Shown here: piece by piece, positions 19,956 to 29,567 of the stretch
How positions within the stretch are numbered: position 1 is the first letter of the stretch
Layout of the letters: every line of letters starts with the position of its first letter
NCBI RefSeq assembly: GCF_000372725.1
Contig: NW_005200690.1
Coordinates: 62,001 to 126,000, forward strand
Direction: 5' to 3'
Length of the DNA: 64,000 nt
Origin: Emiliania huxleyi CCMP1516
Lineage: Eukaryota; Haptophyta; Isochrysidales; Noelaerhabdaceae
The notes under the pieces: model-generated
What the model saw: the letters and a program-made list of their open reading frames with translations, nothing else
What the model was told of the DNA's origin: nothing
Database searches by the model: none
Program-made: the position numbers and the translations under genes

Positions 19956-20458
19956 GCGGGCAGCGAGAGAGGACGGCGGGCAAGCTGAAGGTAGCCGGCG
20001 CACGTAGATCGGCGGGCACCTGCGCGCGCGGGAGGATTATGACCCCTCATACGACGGAGTAGCGTTTTCCGGTCAACCCACCGAGGCGGTTCCCTATCTG
20101 TTCTTTCCGCTTTGCGGTAATCCTCGGAGCCATACCCACACGCAGACGCGCGGGAGTCGCCGCCCAAGAGGGCCGGCTGTAGGCGGTGTGGTGCTGCCGC
20201 ACGGCCACGGCTCTGGCTGGCGGCGATCACGTCCCGGCCTTCGTGTTGGAAGTGTGTATCGACCGGTCGGACCATGGTCTCCGTTCCGCGGCCTTCTTAT
20301 TTCTTCCGCGGGCCAGTGACGGGAAGGGTTCGCCGTGTAGAGCTGGAGCTGTGGGATGGCAGATGGGATACGCAGCAGCTCACTGCGGCGAAGGCCGCTG
20401 CGACAGCACGCGCCTCGAAAGAAACAAGATGGCTCGAGCCTCGGAGACCCGTGTTTAC

Positions 20459-20672
20459 TGCCGTTCTCCCATCCCTCCCTTGGGTTGTGTGTTTTCTTTC
20501 TTTCTTTTCCGTGTTTACTTTAAGGCCCTTGCCCTGCGAACGCGCACCCCCGGGGCTAGGGCTCTCTAGCCCGTAACCCGATGCCAATCATCCGGCCCGC
20601 TGGGTGCGCTTCTGAGCTCCCCGGCCCTGGATGTGCGGTTAATGACTGCACTCCAAGTGCTCCAAGTGCGGC
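20459..20672 (-). repeat. Family A copy inside a family B copy
   Basis: Family A (about 20459-20510) interrupts family B, whose CGGAGACCCGTGTTTACT end lies at 20441 and whose main body covers about 20520-20672. The uninterrupted B copy at 46.9 kb acts as the empty site. Confidence 0.65.
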
Positions 20673-20856
20673 CGCTCCCGTCATCGCCCGGTGGCAAGCG
20701 GGCGAGGCGGCGAGGCGCTGTCGCGACGTGGGAGGAAGGCGGTGGCGACGGAGGCGGGCGAGGTGACATCACGCGAGGAAGGCGAGGCGATTGATCACGC
20801 GCTCGCGTCGCTGTTGGCGTCACCGGGATCCGGGTGGACGCCGCGCGCCGCGGAGG

Positions 20857-21620
20857 TAGGGCGCCCACAGGGCCCCCAAAAAGAAAGGAAACCCGAAATG
20901 GGCCAACCCCGATCGCAGCACTTCGTGTTCGAGAGTCGAGATATTGAGAGTGTGACTAGGAGGGAGGGACGCTGGGGATTCTCAAAGCACAAAGGTATAC
21001 CCTTGGAATGGCCCGATCCAGCCTTGATTACGAGATCGCGCGCGCTTCGCGCACAGCACCGCCTGTTCTCCGCGGCTGTGTGACGACGCGTGCCGTGTGC
21101 CAGCAGAGTTGGGCGCGCGCGGCGCGACGGCGCCCGCGAGGGAAGGCGCGGGTGCAGCGGCCGCCGGCGGTCGTACCGCTCGCCGGCCAGCGCAGCAGCG
21201 GCCAGCGCAGCGGCCGCCGGCGCAGCAGCCAGAGCAGCCGGTGCGCGCCTTGCGAGGCGAGTACTGCCGCCCGGCAGCCTTGAGGCGGCGGCGAGCCGTG
21301 CGCGCGCCGAGGCGCGCGCGGCGCCCGCCCGCCCGGCTGCCAGTAGGAGGCGGCGCAATATGGCCTATAGTACAGCCCTTGAGGAGGAGGAAGAGGCTGG
21401 CTGGCAGTGCTGTATGCCGCCGAGGGGCAGTTTTGGGTGCTGAGTCACGCCCAGGGGGCTGCAGAAGGCGTCCGCAGCCGGGACAACCCGCCCCCCCAGC
21501 CGAGGCCGGTCGAAGCCCACTTGGGCTGACAGCCATGAGCAGTCCTCTTGGTGCTCCTGGCGGCCGTTCAAAGGTCGGGCGCGCCCCGAGGGGGGGGGGG
21601 GGGGGGCAACGGAAGAGGCC
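20857..21620 (+). mobile_element. Truncated copy of hAT-like element (family F)
   Basis: It begins TAGGGCGCCCACAGGGC and is collinear, with scattered differences, with the complete element at 44637-45682: same strand, shared ATGGGCCAACCCCGATCGCA, GTATACCCTTGGAATGG and a G-run near the end. The right terminal repeat is missing. No transposase is encoded; open frames are Ala/Arg/Pro low-complexity. Confidence 0.7.
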
Positions 21621-21719
21621 TCGCTCCTAGAGGCATCAGCTTCGAAAATAAGACTCTCAGCGCGGCGCGCTCTCACGCCTCGCCACGGCCGAATGGGAGG
21701 CACTCCAACTCGGGAGATC

Positions 21720-21756
21720 TGCTATTTGAGTACCCGAGGCTATTTGAGTACCCGAG
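21720..21756 (+). repeat. 18-bp tandem duplication
   Basis: GCTATTTGAGTACCCGAG occurs twice in a row, in the 390-bp stretch between two transposon remnants where no gene was recognised. Confidence 0.8.
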
Positions 21757-22201
21757 GTAGGGAGGAGATGGCGCGCGAGGAGCAGCGCGCGCATGTTCGG
21801 CAGATGCGCTGGGCAAGGGAGCACGGCCGGGGGGAGCCTGTCCGGTGTGGCGAGTACGACGAGGGCGACGAGCCGACGACGCGGCTTTCGACGCGCTCGC
21901 AGTGTGTGTACGCAAAAGTGCGTGTCTTGTCTATACGCGACGGGGCAGCCGCCGGGGTAACGGGTGGGATTCCTCGTCTTCGGGGGGCGGCGCCTTCTTC
22001 TAGGCGCCCTTGACCCTGCATACTGCTTACTGGTTGGGTAGTAGTCTAAGTTCTGTTACTCGAGGCTTAGCGGGTCTAGTGTGCACTTGCACGCTTGGGT
22101 GCTTACGCGGTCTAAGATCGGCGGCAGCCTCTTATGCGGGCTAAGTCTGCCGTGGCACGGCCTGGGGCCAAGAGGCTCCCACCGTGATCAACGATACGGC
22201 G

Positions 22202-22690
22202 CTAGCCCCTAAATTTACTTCGCCTGCGGCGGGCGCCTACTAATCCAAATCGATCCTTCTCATGCTCAGCAATCGCCGCCTCAGCATCCTCCTCTTCCGA
22301 TTCTCGTTGCTCTTCTTGAGCGCAATCTTCAAGCCAAACAGTTCTCACAAATAGCCTCAAGCTCAAACAAACGCATGTCACAGAAGCCTGTGTATGCTGG
22401 TCCTCTTTGAACGATCCGCGCGTGAGGTAGCATAGGGCCTTGTTGGCAGCAGCCAGCTTGTTGCGCTGATTCGTTGCGATGAGCTGATTGGGATCGCAGA
22501 AGTGCATGCCAAGCACCGCCACGATCTTGAAGCAGAACACATCGCAACCGCATCGTCCGCACTGCCATCGGCATGCCGCGCCCGCCGCTTCGCTGCAGCC
22601 GCCTTAAGACACGCATAGCGGCAGCACATGGTACGGTGCGCGTACTTGAGCAGGCGTTGCGCGCCGCAAGTAGCGCACTGGCCCTGGGAC
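22202..22690 (-). CDS. Possible cysteine-rich ORF inside the transposon
   Basis: One minus frame, opening after a stop near 22605, reads CRWQCGRCGCDVFCFKIVAV, then LGMHFCDPNQLIATNQRN and a Glu-rich tail, and stops at 22202. A neighbouring frame upstream has QCATCGAQRLLKYAHRTMCC. Paired cysteines in both suggest a zinc-binding protein broken by a frameshift or an intron. It could be a DNA-binding remnant of the element's own transposase, which is inference only. Confidence 0.35.
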
Positions 22691-22899
22691 AAGGCGATAT
22701 GGCGTCGTGCGCGGCATACGTTGGAAGAACCGTTGGTCGGGACACGTCCAGGTATTTTTCGGGTAAACCTGGACTTTTGCAGGTATGTATGTAACTGTAG
22801 AAAGAAGGTTTGGGGCAGAGTGAGTGGGAGAACTTTTCGGCGGTCGTGGAGGTCGTGGAAGTCGTTGAGTGGCGAGTCACGCTCGGGCGGACAGCATCG

Positions 22900-23307
22900 A
22901 TGCCATCGCCGGACGCGGCGGCGAGGCACACGGGCGCCGGCGTGGCGCGTCGGCAGGCCCACCACGAGCGGATGCGCGACGAGCGCGCTCGGGAAGCGGC
23001 CGCGGGCGACGCGGAGCTTCCGCCGGAGGACGACGCGGTCGAGATGGCGAGCGCCGTCCACGTGCTGGACAGCGTGGCGGAGGTGGGCCCGAACTACACC
23101 CTGCTGCGCAGCAAGGAGACGAAGGCGAAGCGGCGGAAGCGAAAGCGCGAGGATGCCAGGGCGGCGCTCGACGGCCACTCTGTCCTGTCCACCGGATCGC
23201 GCCTCGAGATCTTCTGCGACAGTGAGCGGTGGTACCCTGCGACTGTCATGGCGCGGGAGGAGGACGGGGACGGACGGATCGTGCACGAGGTCGAGTACGA
23301 CGGCTAA
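22900..23307 (+). CDS. Small basic protein with C-terminal Tudor-like motif (transposon cargo)
   Basis: From ATG 22900 the frame encodes 135 residues. The N-terminal half is Ala/Arg/Glu-rich and helical. A very basic KAKRRKRKRED segment follows. The C-terminus (GSRLEIFCDSERWYPATVMA, ending VHEVEYDG) fits the first strands of Tudor/agenet-like folds, in which a W-Y-P/A step leads into V-D-G. It lies wholly within the TIR-bounded element. The Tudor assignment is by pattern only. Confidence 0.5.
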   Translation: MPSPDAAARHTGAGVARRQAHHERMRDERAREAAAGDAELPPEDDAVEMASAVHVLDSVAEVGPNYTLLRSKETKAKRRKRKREDARAALDGHSVLSTGSRLEIFCDSERWYPATVMAREEDGDGRIVHEVEYDG

Positions 23308-23656
23308 TCGGGTCGGCGGTGGTGGCACATGCTGGACGACGAGCGGTGCACATGCTGGTCTGCAGTGGTGGCACACGCGTGTCTCAACAACAAAATAATG
23401 TAGGTAATAGCACGAGCCACTGAGACACGCTCACACTTTGTGTATGCAACTCTTGAGGCAAACTGCGGGTAAATAAATATTTTTGAAGGGATGAACTCTA
23501 CCCGGAGTTGGCCTTGTGTCGTCTAAGTTCATGGCCCCCGACCATAGTCTAAGTCCGAGCCCGGCTCCGTGCGGGGGCTAAGTTGAGCGCTCGCTCGCTG
23601 CAGAGGCTAAGTGTAGAGCGACCCTCTAGCCCTACTACCCAACCATTCCCTGCATA

Positions 23657-24457
23657 GAGCAGGGTCGGCGCGTTGTGTGCCTAGCTTTTGGGTAGAGCGA
23701 TTCTAAATCAGGTCTGGCACTGGGCGAACATCGGCCGTCCCTCAGTGCTTCCAGCCTGCCCGCTTGAGTTTCCTCAATTGGCTCGAATTTTGCTTTGTAG
23801 AAAAAGAAGAGAGGCTACGGGCGGCCCCCGCCAGCCCCGCTCGAAGCCAGGCAGCCCCGCTCGAAGCCGTGGCGGCGCAGGCTGCCACCGCTGCCCGGGC
23901 GCCCCGAGCGGCGGCGGAGGGCCGCCCAGGCCACCACCAGTGCCCCTCCCACCGGCGGCGCGGCGGCAGCGGCGCCGACCGCCCCTCCATGAGCGGTGGC
24001 GCGACGGCTGTCGTCAGGGCGCCGGCAGGTGCCGCGCGCAGAGGGTGCCACCGGACCGGCCGACGCGCGCCCGGCGGAGCCTTCGACGTCCACGGCGGGC
24101 CGAGCACCCCCGCGTCGCTTCTCGGCGCATTGGAGAGCAGAGGAAGCTGCTGGCGTCGCCGCTGGGGTCGGCGGCGGCGCCAGCAGCGTTCTCGGATCTG
24201 AAGCCGACTTTGAGCGCCGATCGATCGATCTGAGGGCTGGCCGATGGGTGGCGCTGGGACATCGCCGCCGCCGCGGAGGCCGGCGGCGACCAGAGGAGCG
24301 GTTGGGGCGCGTGGCGCATATGTTACCTGCCAGTGAGCATTCAAGTGTGTTTCGAGATTTATTCGAGATTTGAAACTCAGATGTTCGTTTCCAGTGGGGA
24401 GGTGCCAGACCTGAGAATCGCTCGGTAGAAGAAAAAACGCGCGGAAGCTGCGGCGGC
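23657..24457. other. Intergenic, low complexity
   Basis: This lies between the transposon and the 3' end of the epimerase gene. Open frames on both strands are Ala/Arg/Pro-rich with no recognisable domain. I see nothing else in it. Confidence 0.5.
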
Positions 24458-25463
24458 CTAGGGCACCACCTCCATGGCGCCCGTCCAGTACTCGCCCGGC
24501 TCGAGCTTGACCGGAGTGGCGGCCTGCGCCGACTCGACGCAGACAAAGTTCTTGTACCCCATGCCCTCGTCGCCGTACGGGCTCCAGACCACCGTGTCGC
24601 TCCAGCCCACCGAGTTCTTGATGGTGAGGGGCGATGCGTGCGCGCCCTCGAGGACCACGTCGCCAGAGACGCCGGCGTAGACCGAGTCCACCGGCGCGCC
24701 GATGCTGATGGTGTCCGACGCGGACTTGACGTCGGCCGGCGGGCTCTGCATCTTGTCCAGGTACGTCGCGCCGGCGAACGCGGGCGCCTTGATCGCAACC
24801 TTGTCGATGTCGTCACACGACCAGTACGTGTGCAGCGCGCCGGTGAAGGAGAGGGGCTTGCTGTCGGTGTTGGTGACGCAAAAGTCGGTGGCGAGCCGGT
24901 CGTCCTCGAGCGTGACCGAGTACTGCAGCTTGAAGGCGTGCGGCCACATGTCCATCGTGTAGGCGCTCTCGGTCAGCTCCATCACCACCTTGCTGTCCGA
25001 CTGCTCCACCACCGTCCAGTCGAGGTTGCGAGCAAAGCCGTGCTGCTGGATGGCGCCCGGGCCGAATTGCGGCCTGGTAAGACGCAGGGGTAGGAGTCAG
25101 TGAGAGAACAGCCGACTGAGGGAGACTGAGTCGAACGAGCGAAAGTGCGCGCCAGCAAAATGGAATGCCGCCCGAGATCGGCTTGCTCCCGTCGAGCTTT
25201 GCGTCTGGCCGCACTGCCAGCACATCTGTTCCGCCTTTGACGTACGAGGTGATGCACGCGCCGAAGGTATAGACCGTGACCGAGTCGCCCGCCGCATTCG
25301 AGAGGCTCACCGTCTTCAGAGCCGACTCGACCAACTCGGGTGCGGGAGCGGCGACCATGCGCAGCGACGACGGCGCGATGCTCACGGGTGCACGAACGCC
25401 GACGTTGAAGCTGAAGGGAGCTACTAACAGCAAGACCGCCATCGGTACCGAGACTCGAATCAC
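24458..25463 (-). CDS. Hexose-6-phosphate (aldose-1-) epimerase, two exons
   Basis: Exon 1 is 25463-25153 and exon 2 is 25073-24458. The 79-nt intron has a GC donor and CTTACCAG acceptor. Splicing restores GGIPFCWPQFGPGAIQQHG followed by FARNLDW, the hallmark of the YeaD/apaG-type mutarotases. It gives a 308-residue protein. Other matching motifs are WPHAFKLQYSVTL, SFTGALHTYW (conserved His) and the late FVCVESAQ, whose Glu is the expected general base. A hydrophobic N-terminus ending FSFNVGVRAP looks like a secretory or plastid leader. The reaction is alpha/beta interconversion of glucose-6-phosphate-type sugars. The reading frames of the two exons differ, so the GC-AG splice is required. 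Confidence 0.88.
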
Positions 25464-25499
25464 GATGCTCAGAGGTTATTCCGAGTTGCAGTGGAAGCA

Positions 25500-25575
25500 G
25501 TCTATTCACAGTCTAGGCAGTCTAGGCAGTCTGAAGCAGTCTGATGCAGTCTGATGCAGTCTGACGCAGTCTGAC
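25500..25575 (+). repeat. Short tandem CAGTCTGA/GCAGTCTA array
   Basis: About eight tandem variants of an approximately 9-nt unit (AGTCTAGGC, AGTCTGATGC, AGTCTGACGC) lie just upstream of the epimerase start, within its probable promoter region. Confidence 0.7.
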
Positions 25576-25664
25576 GCGTGTCTGGGGCGGGAGATTCTCA
25601 CAATTACCGTGGCCCCCAAGTGCTCGGTGACCCGCGGGTCTACCTTTCGGCCCCTCGTGGCCTC

Positions 25665-25812
25665 GTCCCTGCGAACGCGCACCCCCCGGGTTAGAGCTCT
25701 CTTGCCCGCAGCCCGATGCCGATCATCCCACATCCGGCCCGCTGGGTGCGCTTCATAGGACATAGCTCGTTAGCTCCCCGGCCCTGGATGTGAGGTTACT
25801 TACTGACTGCAC
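25665..25812 (-). repeat. Family B copy
   Basis: This is a full-length inverted copy with a small insertion (CATAGGACATAGCTCGTTAG) in the middle relative to the 46.9 kb copy. Confidence 0.7.
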
Positions 25813-25846
25813 ACTCAAACCGTCATGACACGACACATTCACACCG

Positions 25847-27181
25847 TCAGACAGGCAGAGGCGGCGGCACGCGTCGGCGGACCGGCACTCCTCCCCGCTC
25901 TCTCAAGGCTGGCACAAACTCGCCCCGCGCCCCTTCGACGGAGCCGTCTTTTCGCGTGCGCATGCCAGCGGGCTTGGCGCGAGGCAGCCGCGCCGGTGTC
26001 GCCTCCTCGAGCGGCGGGTTGACGCCCCAGCTCTTGCCCGGTGGACTGGCAGGCGGCGCGTCGGCCCCACTCGCCGAGCTTGCAGGGTCGGCCGCCTCAG
26101 TTGAGCCCGCCGCCGGATCCTCGGGCGCCGCCGCGAGCGATTGTGAGGTGCTGCAGAAGAGCTCAAAATCCTTGCGCGACATGCGCTCCGGGATCGCCTG
26201 CCGCGGCCCGCCCTCCTTGACGGCGCCGCCGCCGCCCTCGCTCAGTGTCACGCCCTCGGCCAGGCGGATGGTCTCTCCGAGCGGCGGCTGCAGAGAGTGA
26301 AGCGGCGTGTAGGTTGCTGGGCCCAACTCGACTCGCGGAGCGCGGGCCGTGCCCGCCTTGCCGCCCGCCTTGCCGCCCGCCTTGCCGCCCGCCTTGCCGC
26401 CCGCCTTGCCACCCGCCTTGCCGCCCTCCTTGCCGCGCACCGCCTTGGGCGGCGGCGGCGCCTCCTCCTCGGCTCCTGTGTGCAGCCCGATGCCTGGGTA
26501 CAGCTTGTACGGCGGGAGTCGCTCCGCATTGATGTGCTCAATCGGGATGACGTTGCCCGCCGCGTCGGTTGTGTACTCCCGCCCCTGCATCGAAGTGCGG
26601 AGCTCATCTAGCCGACGAGCGTCCTCCCGCTCGTCTGCCGCCCGCCGCGCCGCAGCCTCTTCTGCAGGCGTCATCAGCTTGTCCGCCGCGGCCGCTGCTG
26701 GCGCCGCCGCCGGGACTGCGTCGGCGAAACTGGCGCGCGATCGTGCAATGTGGATTCCGCCCTTGCCCACCTCTAGCTGCGGGCTGTGTGGCGGAGGCGG
26801 CGTCTTTGGGCGGCCGCCGCGACGCAGAGCGGCGGCCGACCCGCCCCGCGAGGAGGGGCGTGAGGTGGACAGCACAGGAGTGGCGGCTCGCGGCGCGAGC
26901 GGCTTGCGCTCTCGAATGGCGATGGTCCCTCGCGACCATGTGTCCAAGACCGCCGCCCGTGGCTCCTCGTCCGGCCGCCAGGGAGCCACCTCGCCCGGGT
27001 CTGGCTCAAGAAAGTAGAGGTCGACCGCCTTTGCAATCTGCAGGGTCGCGTCGAGCACGCCCTGCGTGACGGCAGCCGCGCCGAGCGCGCGGTCGGAGAC
27101 TGCCTCCATGGCCGCCAGTAGCAGCTCATCAACCAGCTCGAGCGCGACGCATTGCGCATGCGCCTCGTCCGGGGTGGACAT
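25847..27181 (-). CDS. Uncharacterised protein resembling C2orf81
   Basis: From ATG 27181 (MSTPDEAHAQ) the protein has 444 residues. Residues about 10-60 are helical. Then comes APWRPDEEPRAAVLDTWSRG, which matches the W-x-DEEP...DSWAxG segment of animal C2orf81, a protein found mainly in ciliated organisms. The middle is disordered. Residues near 225-250 (AGNVIPIEHINAERLPPYKL) look ordered. A KAGG tetrapeptide repeated about six times is encoded by a 12-bp minisatellite at 26354-26430. An in-frame ATG 21 codons upstream sits in a GA-repeat and was not used. A flagellar role is an inference from family distribution. Confidence 0.6.
   Translation of the reverse strand: MSTPDEAHAQCVALELVDELLLAAMEAVSDRALGAAAVTQGVLDATLQIAKAVDLYFLEPDPGEVAPWRPDEEPRAAVLDTWSRGTIAIRERKPLAPRAATPVLSTSRPSSRGGSAAALRRGGRPKTPPPPHSPQLEVGKGGIHIARSRASFADAVPAAAPAAAAADKLMTPAEEAAARRAADEREDARRLDELRTSMQGREYTTDAAGNVIPIEHINAERLPPYKLYPGIGLHTGAEEEAPPPPKAVRGKEGGKAGGKAGGKAGGKAGGKAGGKAGTARAPRVELGPATYTPLHSLQPPLGETIRLAEGVTLSEGGGGAVKEGGPRQAIPERMSRKDFELFCSTSQSLAAAPEDPAAGSTEAADPASSASGADAPPASPPGKSWGVNPPLEEATPARLPRAKPAGMRTRKDGSVEGARGEFVPALRERGGVPVRRRVPPPLPV
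26354..26430 (-). repeat. 12-bp coding minisatellite (KAGG)n
   Basis: About six tandem 12-bp units (CTTGCCGCCCGC on the plus strand) keep the reading frame and give the Lys-Ala-Gly-Gly repeat in the C2orf81-like protein. Confidence 0.9.
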
Positions 27182-27267
27182 TTTGATGTAACGAATGTGG
27201 TGCCGACCGCATACACACAAGAGAGAGAGAGAGAGAGCTCTCACGCCGCGCGTAGGCCCTATCGTCC

Positions 27268-27304
27268 TCCCATCCCTCCCTTGGCTTGTCTGTTTTCTTT
27301 CTTT
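27268..27304 (-). repeat. Family A fragment upstream of the C2orf81-like gene
   Basis: Only the head half (CATCCCTCCCTTGG, TTGTCTGTTTTCTTTC) remains, within 90 bp of the gene's start codon. Confidence 0.65.
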
Positions 27305-27397
27305 GGGCCCTTAGGGGCCTAGAGAACACAACCCCCTCTCCCTTACCCTTTCCTCCCAGTAAGTAAGCTAAAAGTACAGTACACAAACAAAGGTGAG

Positions 27398-27570
27398 ACC
27401 TTGTTATTTATTGAGTGAGAAGAAAATACTCCTTCGCGCTGTGCGCTGGTCTATGAGAGGTTGCCTTGACGTGCGAGCCCTGGGAGCTGGGATGGGGGGA
27501 GACTCCCCGCAGGCCTAGATAGAAAGAAGGTCCGCGCGCAGGGGGGTGGGACATCGGTCATTGAGACCAG
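27398..27570 (+). repeat. Family H repeat
   Basis: CCTTGTTATTTATTGAG, GAAGAAAATACTCC, GCTGTGCGCTGGTC and GGGGGGAGACTCCCCGC recur at 44318-44470, and a shorter copy lies at 44478-44557. The 44.3 kb copy serves as the empty target site for a transposon. Confidence 0.75.
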
Positions 27571-27697
27571 TCATGAATGAATGAGTGCGCCATCGACAGC
27601 TCTGAACTGCGCCTCACCACTGACTGGAAGGTCGCCAAGCAAGTCGCAAGTGGGCCAGCACAGGTCCACATTGTGGCAGTAGTCAGCAGTGCATATC

Positions 27698-28118
27698 TTT
27701 AGGCTGTATGTATGTTTCCTCTCGCACCCTGCCTCGTTTCTTTTCCGTGTTTCTCTACAGCACCCTTTCGTTTCCTCTCTCTCTAGTTTCCGGGGAAACC
27801 ATCAAATTTTCCGGGCTCTGAGCCGAGCCTGAGGCTGGTTTGGTCCCAAAATAAGCCGAGCCGGCAAATACCGGGGTATTTTGCGGGCAAGCCTGAAACC
27901 CCTCGGGTACACCTGGAAAACACCCGGTAATTTTGCCGGTTTCCTCGATTTTGCCTCAGATTTTGCCCCAGACCAGCTCTCAGACTCAGGGAAACTCGAG
28001 AGTTGCCAGAATGGAGCACCAAACACCCTCTGGTTTCCCTGGAAATTTCCGGAAACGCAAAGTGCTGGGGACCCTCTGGTTTCCCTCTGGGTTGCCGGAA
28101 ACTCTCATACAGGCCAAA
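27698..28118 (-). repeat. Family G repeat, inverted copy
   Basis: About 400 bp of AT-richer sequence with many TTTCCGG/CCGGAAA steps matches 33877-34283 on the other strand. Short open frames inside are not conserved between copies. A partial relative lies at 41225-41315. Confidence 0.75.
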
Positions 28119-28124
28119 CGCATA

Positions 28125-28660
28125 TCTGATAGCTAGAGCAGCAGCGTCAGGGTCGCAGGGTCGGATCGTGTCAAGCCTCTCGCCTGGCCGGCCGCGTGCA
28201 GACGTGTCTGTCTGCTGTCTGAGTAATCTGTCGGCGGTCAGTACGACCGATCACTTTGGAGGTTTCTGACGGTCCCATTGGTGACACGAGACCACCAAGC
28301 TTTCCGGTTCCAAGAGAGAGGCACTGGCGCTGTCCTGATAAGGTGCATGCTCCCTCTTGACTGCCCATGCGCGCGAGGCTGTGTAGGCATAGCCTTTTGA
28401 GAGTGCCAGCAGCCAAACCGAGGCAGTTTGTGACGCGCATTGCGTCAGAACCACAGAAGCGTGCACCCGCTGGAAGGACACCGATTCCTACTCACTATAC
28501 TGGCCGCGGTACGATCAGGTCGTCACTGAATGCTGGATACTAAGGCCGCGAGCTATAGCAGCTGCAGGGCACGGTCAGCAGCGCCGACAGGCTGCCGCAA
28601 GGCGTGATAGCATGGCCGCAAATACGCCAAATTCCCCATGAAAACAAGTAAAAAAATCCG
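28125..28660. repeat. Mosaic repeat, second copy
   Basis: This is the counterpart of 13.69-14.20 kb. The 28125-28258 part is in the same orientation and 28260-28550 is inverted. It is followed by a C-tract-like spacer and a fragment of the cgcaaatacgcc/aaaacaagt block also seen near 13.4 kb. Confidence 0.7.
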
Positions 28661-28695
28661 GGGGGTGTTGGCATATGGCATGTAGTCCCCCATCG

Positions 28696-29369
28696 GGAGG
28701 AACCCCTAGTCTAGCGGAAATTTTTCACAATATCGCAACCGCGATACCGCGCGATATTTGGCGATAAAATGCGATAAACGGCGATGTTGTGCGATGCTCG
28801 CGATCACGCGAGCCCTTTCATAGCACGTCACGGCGACGGCGTGAAGCGTTACAAAGAGACGTGCGCCGTGGAGCACATCATCCTGGCGCTTCGCTCGCTC
28901 CGCTCGCGTTGCGCAGCTGGATCTGGCTGGCTACACACCTCGCGGCCATAGGACGGTATGCGGCGGTCGCCGCCCACCACCCTTCCCCCCCTAGTATGCC
29001 AGCGACCCGTCCCCTGCCCCCTCTCCTAGCCCCTCTCGCCCTTGGCCTTGCTATTCCTCTCCCCCTCCATGCCCTCGTGTAAAACAAGAAACCGATTACG
29101 TCACGTATGATCAAGAAACCACACTGGGTGTTTCCGCGAAATTAAGAAACCACGGCGCGCCGCAGGCGCGCCGCGCCGGCTGCGCCGCCAGCTTTAGATT
29201 GTCTCCTCCGAAAACAAAGAATTCCGCGGCCGCCGTCCGCCGCCGGGGTGAGGGTGCGCGAGGCTGCGCGAGGGTGCGCGATATTGCGCGATATTAGGCG
29301 ATATTAGGCGATACTCGGCGATCATTCACGAGATACACCAAAAATTTCCGCTAGACTAGGGGTGGAGGA
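28696..29369. mobile_element. MITE with 24-bp perfect TIRs and GCGATA subterminal repeats
   Basis: A perfect 24-bp inverted repeat starts ACCCCTAGTCTAGCGG at 28702-28725 and ends at 29340-29363. GGAGGA flanks it directly on both sides (28696-28701, 29364-29369) as a likely 6-bp target duplication. GCGATA/GCGATT motifs are packed next to both ends. The interior contains AAGAAACCACGGCGCGCCGC, also present at 5583-5602. There is no transposase. Confidence 0.75.
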
Positions 29370-29381
29370 CGACCCCCGGCT

Positions 29382-29460
29382 AGTCGCCGACCACACCCAC
29401 AAAGAACCCTGCACAAAGATCGCACGGGGGGACCTGTTCCTTTTTACCCATCTCCCAGTA
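29382..29460 (+). repeat. Family K repeat, second copy
   Basis: This copy abuts the MITE and is followed by an AAATAAATAAAT tract and an inverted repeat (GTGTCCGTT with AACGGACAC) at 29483-29531. Confidence 0.8.
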
Positions 29461-29567
29461 TCGATAAATAAATAAATCGAACAACGGACACCTCTCTACT
29501 GTGAGATTTAGCGAGAGCAGAGGTGTCCGTTTTATTTATTTATTTTGCGCGAATACTTTTTAAATCT

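Larger units (their letters stand above)
22014..23656. mobile_element. DNA transposon with 13-bp TIRs, 9-bp flanking repeat and cargo
   Basis: GGTTGGGTAGTAG at 22032-22044 is matched by its exact complement at 23632-23644. CCCTGCATA lies outside both ends (22014-22022, 23648-23656) and is probably the target duplication, though 9 nt separate it from the left TIR and 3 nt from the right. Both subterminal regions carry repeated TCTAAGT/GCTAAGT motifs, four near the right end, as expected of transposase-binding arrays. The interior has a Tudor-like ORF (+) and a cysteine-rich ORF (-), but no recognisable transposase catalytic domain. A 9-bp duplication would suit a Mutator-like element. Confidence 0.65.
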
